Shown here in pieces: positions 29,644 through 32,954 of a stretch of DNA of 32,954 bases. The stretch spans positions 1-32,954 of the forward strand of contig JAHJHL010000016.1 in the NCBI GenBank assembly GCA_018823905.1, in the 5' to 3' direction. This stretch comes from Alphaproteobacteria bacterium (GTDB taxonomy: Bacteria; Pseudomonadota; Alphaproteobacteria; Sphingomonadales; Sphingomonadaceae). Both the position numbers and the translations under genes were made by a program. Position 1 is the first letter of the stretch, and every line of letters starts with the position of its first letter. The notes below the pieces were generated by a model. That model ran no database searches. It saw nothing but the letters and a program-made list of their open reading frames with translations, and was not told the DNA's origin.

Positions 29644-32604
29644 TTAGAACTTCAGGCGTGCCGTGGCGCTGTAACGGCGACCGATCACGTCGTAGGTCGA
29701 CGGATAGGTGTTGCCGCTGTTGGCCGACGTCGTGCCCGCCTGACCGCCAAGCAACGGCGGCTTCTTGTCGAGCAGGTTGTACGCGGTCAGCGTCAGGTCG
29801 AAGTTTTCGGTCACCGAGAACCGCGTCGTCAGGTCGAAATAGTCATACGCCTTGATACGGTTCAGGTTGATCGGCTGGCCGACGATATCGGGGAAGCGCG
29901 TGGCGTCGCCGCGCACAAACCCGGTACAGCCGTTGGCGGTGACGCCGGGGCCGCACAGGTTGCCGGCTTGCGAGCGGAAGCTCGACAGGTGGCGCCACAA
30001 CAGCGACACATCGACGCCGTCAAAGCCCAGCGTGGTACGCATCGTCCACGACCATTTCGGCTGCAACTGACCCTGCGCAATACCGCAGTTCACGCTGTAA
30101 ATGCCGGCACAGTTCGGGAAGTTGGTCACCGTTTCCGACGCCTGGAAGGTCGCCTTGCGGGTGTGGTTGCCCGAGAAGTTCCAGCTCAGGTCAGCAAAAC
30201 CAAGGTCGCGCTTATAGTTCACGATCAGGTCGTAACCTTCGGTGAACAAAATGCCCGCGTTGGTGAGCGGGGCCGGCAGGCCCGGCGTGGTCGCCGGCGA
30301 ACCGCTCAGGCGGCCCGTCGCCGGGTTACGGCGAATAGCCGTACACGCGGGGTTGGTCGCCGAAGCTGCCGAAAGACCGGCAAAGCAAGCCGCGATGATA
30401 TCGCCCGGCAACGGCGCGGTGATCGCGTCCGTGACCTTGATACGATAGTAATCGAGCGACAGCGTCAGCCCGGGGACAAGACCCCGCGGCGTAAACACAG
30501 CGCCGATCGTCAACGTCTTCGCTGTTTCCGGACCGACATTGGGATTACCACCACCGGTCACGTTCGCCTGACCCGCGGCTGGTTCCTGGATATTGCCGAT
30601 CGATGCCAACGGGGCACCTTGGGCAAGGCAGACCGCCGTCAGGTTGGCGTTGCCAACCGGCGCCGCACCCGCGCAGGGATCGGTCGCGAGGTTGGTCAGC
30701 CCCGTATTGATCGGTGCAAACAGCTCACCGATGTTCGGGGCGCGAACGGCCTTTTGGTAGTTGGCACGGAACTTCAGCGAGTCGACCGGAGCCCAGTTGA
30801 CGCCGACTTTCCAGCTCGTCGGGCTGAATTTCGGATTGCCCGGTGCATCGACCGTGTAACGCGAATAGCGAACGCCGCCTTCGATTGTCAGATCATCGAA
30901 GAAGGGCTTGTCGCTGACGAGCGGCACGATCAACTCGGCGAAAGCTTCGGTCGAGTCATAGGCGCCCGAGAACGGACGAACCGCACCGCCGGCACCGCCG
31001 AGTTCGCCGGGAACCTGCGCCAGGTTATCCGGACGCTGCGCGGCGTTATACTTGCGGTACTCGCCACCAACGGCGAACGATACTTCTTCGCTGGCCCAAG
31101 GCAGACCAAAGCCGGTCGAACCCGACAGCACGCCACGAACCTGTGCCAGCGAAGCATATTGCTGGATCGAGCTGGTGATGCCGCCGATAAAGGCGCCCAT
31201 TTCCGGCGTGATGCTACCTTCGGGGCCGAACAGGTTCAGCGGAACACAGCCGTTGGCCGGGTTGGTACAAGCGGTGGTGCTGGATGCGTTCAACGCCTGC
31301 ACAACGCGCGAACGCGAGACATAGCCGCGGCGGGTTTCGGTGTTTTCCGATTCGCCGTAGGCGCCGTAGATGTCGAACGAGATACCGTCGGTGATGTTGA
31401 ACGTCGCACCGGCTTTCACGTCGAAGATGTTGGTGACATATTCCGACAGGCGCGGCCCGAGTTCGACCGAGCGGCGATACACGGCGCCGAGCGGGATCGC
31501 CTGGTTCGTGTTACAGGTTGCACCCAGCGCAATACCAGCAAAGCCGCACAGCTGGTCGCGAATGCCGGCCGGCAGATACGGGTTGTCGCCGTTGATGGTC
31601 AGTTCTTCGCCGAAAATACCCGACGACGCGATTTCGGTCTTGACGGTGTTCTTCGAGAACAGGCCGCGGCTGTAAACGGTCACGCTGTCCGAAACGTCGT
31701 AACGGCCTTCACCATAGAAGTTGAAGCGCTCGTAGGGCGTGATGTAGATGTTCGCCGGGTTGAAGTTGTACAGCGAATATTGCGGCACCAGGCTCAGGCC
31801 ATCGGCGCTGACCTGACGGTTGCCGGCAACGCCCGTGATACCGAACGACGTCGGCGTTGCAGTCGGCGAATCGCCGCCGCAGAAACCCGACAACGAGTTG
31901 AGCACGCACTGCGCGAAGCCGCGCGAACCGAACAGCAGCTTGTCGGCTTCGATGTAACCGATCGAGATCACGGCGTTACCGCGGCCATCGTCGAAGTTCG
32001 CACCGATCACGAGGTCGGTACGGAACAGGTTCGCGTCGCCACGTTCGCTGATCTGCTGGGTCGCCGAAAGGTCGATACCGGCAAAGTCGCGCTTGGTGAT
32101 GAAGTTGACGACACCGGTCACGGCGTCGGCACCATAGGTGGTCGAAGCACCGCCGGTCAGCACGTCAACGCGCTCGACCAGGGCAACCGGGATGTTGTTA
32201 AGGTCAACCGCGCCAAAGAAGCTCGACGGCACGATGCGGGTCGAGTTCAGCATGACGAGGTTGCGGTTTGCACCCAAGCCGCGAAGGTCGACGCGGGCCG
32301 AACCAACGGCGCCGTTGTTCACGTTCGCGCCCAGATTGGGAACGATGCCGGGGGTTTCACGAAGCAGCAACTCGGCGCTGGTCGCCTGACGAAGCTGGAT
32401 TTCGTTTTCGTCCGTTACGTTAACCGGCGACGAGCTTTCAAGATTGGGGTTGCGGATCAGCGAGCCGGTGACGACGATTTCGCCGCCGGTCGCCACGCCA
32501 TCTTCGGCGGCATCCTGCGCAAAAGCAGGAGCCGAAACCAGGGCGACACTCAATACGAGCGGCGCAGCGCCTAGCTTCAGCTTGGAAAATTGGGTTTTCT
32601 TCAC
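29644..32604 (-). CDS. TonB-dependent outer membrane receptor, second
   Basis: A 986-residue outer-membrane receptor. The start is GTG (32602-32604), with AAGGGA 8 bases upstream. A signal peptide ends 'VSAPAFA' before Q30. The TonB box is EIVVTGS at 42-48, then comes the plug ('VDLRGLGANRNLVMLNSTR', 'VDVLTGGASTTYGADAVTGVV') and the barrel, closing with 'YSATARLKF'. Fourteen cysteines form seven close pairs in the barrel (such as 'CTNPANGC' and 'CGPGVTANGC'), likely disulfides in outer loops. A clear terminator follows, so it is a single-gene unit. It converges on the sulfotransferase-like gene. In this part of the chromosome it may import the compound that the neighbouring enzymes make or modify, or may itself be modified; both are guesses. 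Confidence 0.95.
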   Translation of the reverse strand: MKKTQFSKLKLGAAPLVLSVALVSAPAFAQDAAEDGVATGGEIVVTGSLIRNPNLESSSPVNVTDENEIQLRQATSAELLLRETPGIVPNLGANVNNGAVGSARVDLRGLGANRNLVMLNSTRIVPSSFFGAVDLNNIPVALVERVDVLTGGASTTYGADAVTGVVNFITKRDFAGIDLSATQQISERGDANLFRTDLVIGANFDDGRGNAVISIGYIEADKLLFGSRGFAQCVLNSLSGFCGGDSPTATPTSFGITGVAGNRQVSADGLSLVPQYSLYNFNPANIYITPYERFNFYGEGRYDVSDSVTVYSRGLFSKNTVKTEIASSGIFGEELTINGDNPYLPAGIRDQLCGFAGIALGATCNTNQAIPLGAVYRRSVELGPRLSEYVTNIFDVKAGATFNITDGISFDIYGAYGESENTETRRGYVSRSRVVQALNASSTTACTNPANGCVPLNLFGPEGSITPEMGAFIGGITSSIQQYASLAQVRGVLSGSTGFGLPWASEEVSFAVGGEYRKYNAAQRPDNLAQVPGELGGAGGAVRPFSGAYDSTEAFAELIVPLVSDKPFFDDLTIEGGVRYSRYTVDAPGNPKFSPTSWKVGVNWAPVDSLKFRANYQKAVRAPNIGELFAPINTGLTNLATDPCAGAAPVGNANLTAVCLAQGAPLASIGNIQEPAAGQANVTGGGNPNVGPETAKTLTIGAVFTPRGLVPGLTLSLDYYRIKVTDAITAPLPGDIIAACFAGLSAASATNPACTAIRRNPATGRLSGSPATTPGLPAPLTNAGILFTEGYDLIVNYKRDLGFADLSWNFSGNHTRKATFQASETVTNFPNCAGIYSVNCGIAQGQLQPKWSWTMRTTLGFDGVDVSLLWRHLSSFRSQAGNLCGPGVTANGCTGFVRGDATRFPDIVGQPINLNRIKAYDYFDLTTRFSVTENFDLTLTAYNLLDKKPPLLGGQAGTTSANSGNTYPSTYDVIGRRYSATARLKF

Positions 32605-32652
32605 AGTGCAGTCCCTTGCTACTGGTGGATTGGATTACCCGAGCCCCTGAAT

Positions 32653-32804
32653 CGTCGATCCATAATCGACGTCAAACACCCCGATAGCGTGCGGAATGAT
32701 CCCTCCCCCTGATAGAGTAAAGGAATTTTCGGGACTAATCCGCCGTTTCACAAAGCATTGTGACGAATTTGCAACAACCGCGACATTTGACGAAACACAA
32801 TGTG
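32653..32804 (-). promoter_or_regulatory. Upstream region of the receptor with inverted repeats
   Basis: The 264 bp before this receptor gene contain three small palindromes. CGTCGAT-5-ATCGACG is perfect at 32653-32671, about 50 bp before the start codon and so probably in the leader RNA. CACAA-4-TTGTG lies at 32749-32762 and CACAATGTG at 32796-32804. The last two share the CACAA/TTGTG half-site and could be regulator sites. No promoter can be named with confidence. Confidence 0.3.
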
Positions 32805-32868
32805 CCGCAATGCCGCATCTGCGACATATTGTTTCTCTGGCAACCAATTACTATCCAGCGAGGCGGAT

Positions 32869-32954
32869 TCAGCCCCCGTTCGGCCCCGCCAGTTTTGCGG
32901 GGTCGAGCCGCGCGTCGCGCCATTTCAGGCCCCAGTGCATATGCGGTCCCGTCG
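32869..32954 (-). CDS. M23 metallopeptidase, 3' end only
   Basis: The last 86 bases encode, on the minus strand, 'TGPHMHWGLKWRDARLDPAK' and a few more residues before a TGA at 32869-32871. 'TGPHMHWGL' is the conserved end of the M23 (lysostaphin/LytM) peptidase domain, whose H-x-H pair includes a zinc ligand. These enzymes cut peptidoglycan cross-bridges in the periplasm or activate amidases. Only the C-terminus is inside the window, so length, signal peptide and catalytic state cannot be judged. It points the same way as the receptor gene, 264 bp upstream of it. Confidence 0.85.
   Translation of the reverse strand, partial: TGPHMHWGLKWRDARLDPAKLAGPNGG

Noticed and set aside
29968..32574. 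868-codon plus-strand open frame opposite the second receptor
   Set aside because: The receptor on the other strand has a signal peptide, TonB box, plug and barrel end; this frame has only low-complexity arginine-rich sequence.

Overview
The window is about 33 kb of high-GC DNA that reads as an alphaproteobacterium of the Sphingomonadaceae, most like Sphingopyxis or a close relative. This rests on three things: large TonB-dependent receptors with 'VVTGS' TonB boxes, palindromic repeats after stop codons, and the gene families present. No rRNA, tRNA, CRISPR array, integrase or intact insertion sequence was seen. The assignment comes from sequence character and was not tested by a database search.

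Layout from left to right. (1) 83-3163: a TonB-dependent receptor on the minus strand, divergent from hisE and a HIT-family gene (3336-4054). (2) 4194-12426: an envelope pair on the plus strand, an alpha-2-macroglobulin-like protein with an intact thioester motif and penicillin-binding protein 1C, separated by two inverted repeats. (3) 12530-14089: an APC amino acid permease, converging through a bidirectional terminator on a Bcr/CflA-type MFS exporter (14155-15399). (4) 15519-20987, minus strand: a penicillin-acylase-family amidase, a two-domain M16 peptidase and a 99-residue protein of unknown function, divergent from an exported M17 leucyl aminopeptidase (21132-22706). (5) 22872-25451: clpB, behind a candidate heat-shock promoter whose spacer is nearly all a perfect palindrome. 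(6) 25474-29307: a TPR-sulfotransferase 22 bp behind clpB, a convergent TPR-aspartyl/asparaginyl hydroxylase, and a divergent second sulfotransferase-like protein. (7) 29644-32604: a second large TonB-dependent receptor on the minus strand. (8) 32869-32954: the 3' end of an M23 metallopeptidase gene that runs off the window.

Much of the window concerns the envelope: nutrient uptake (two TonB receptors, a permease), exported hydrolysis of peptides and amides (acylase, M16, M17), and peptidoglycan synthesis and defence (A2M/PbpC, M23). The most intriguing part is the island at 25.4-32.6 kb. It places two TPR-bearing enzymes of modifying families, a second sulfotransferase-like protein and a TonB receptor together, with the first enzyme close behind clpB. 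This could be a small modification and uptake system, but neither the substrate nor any functional link can be read from the sequence.
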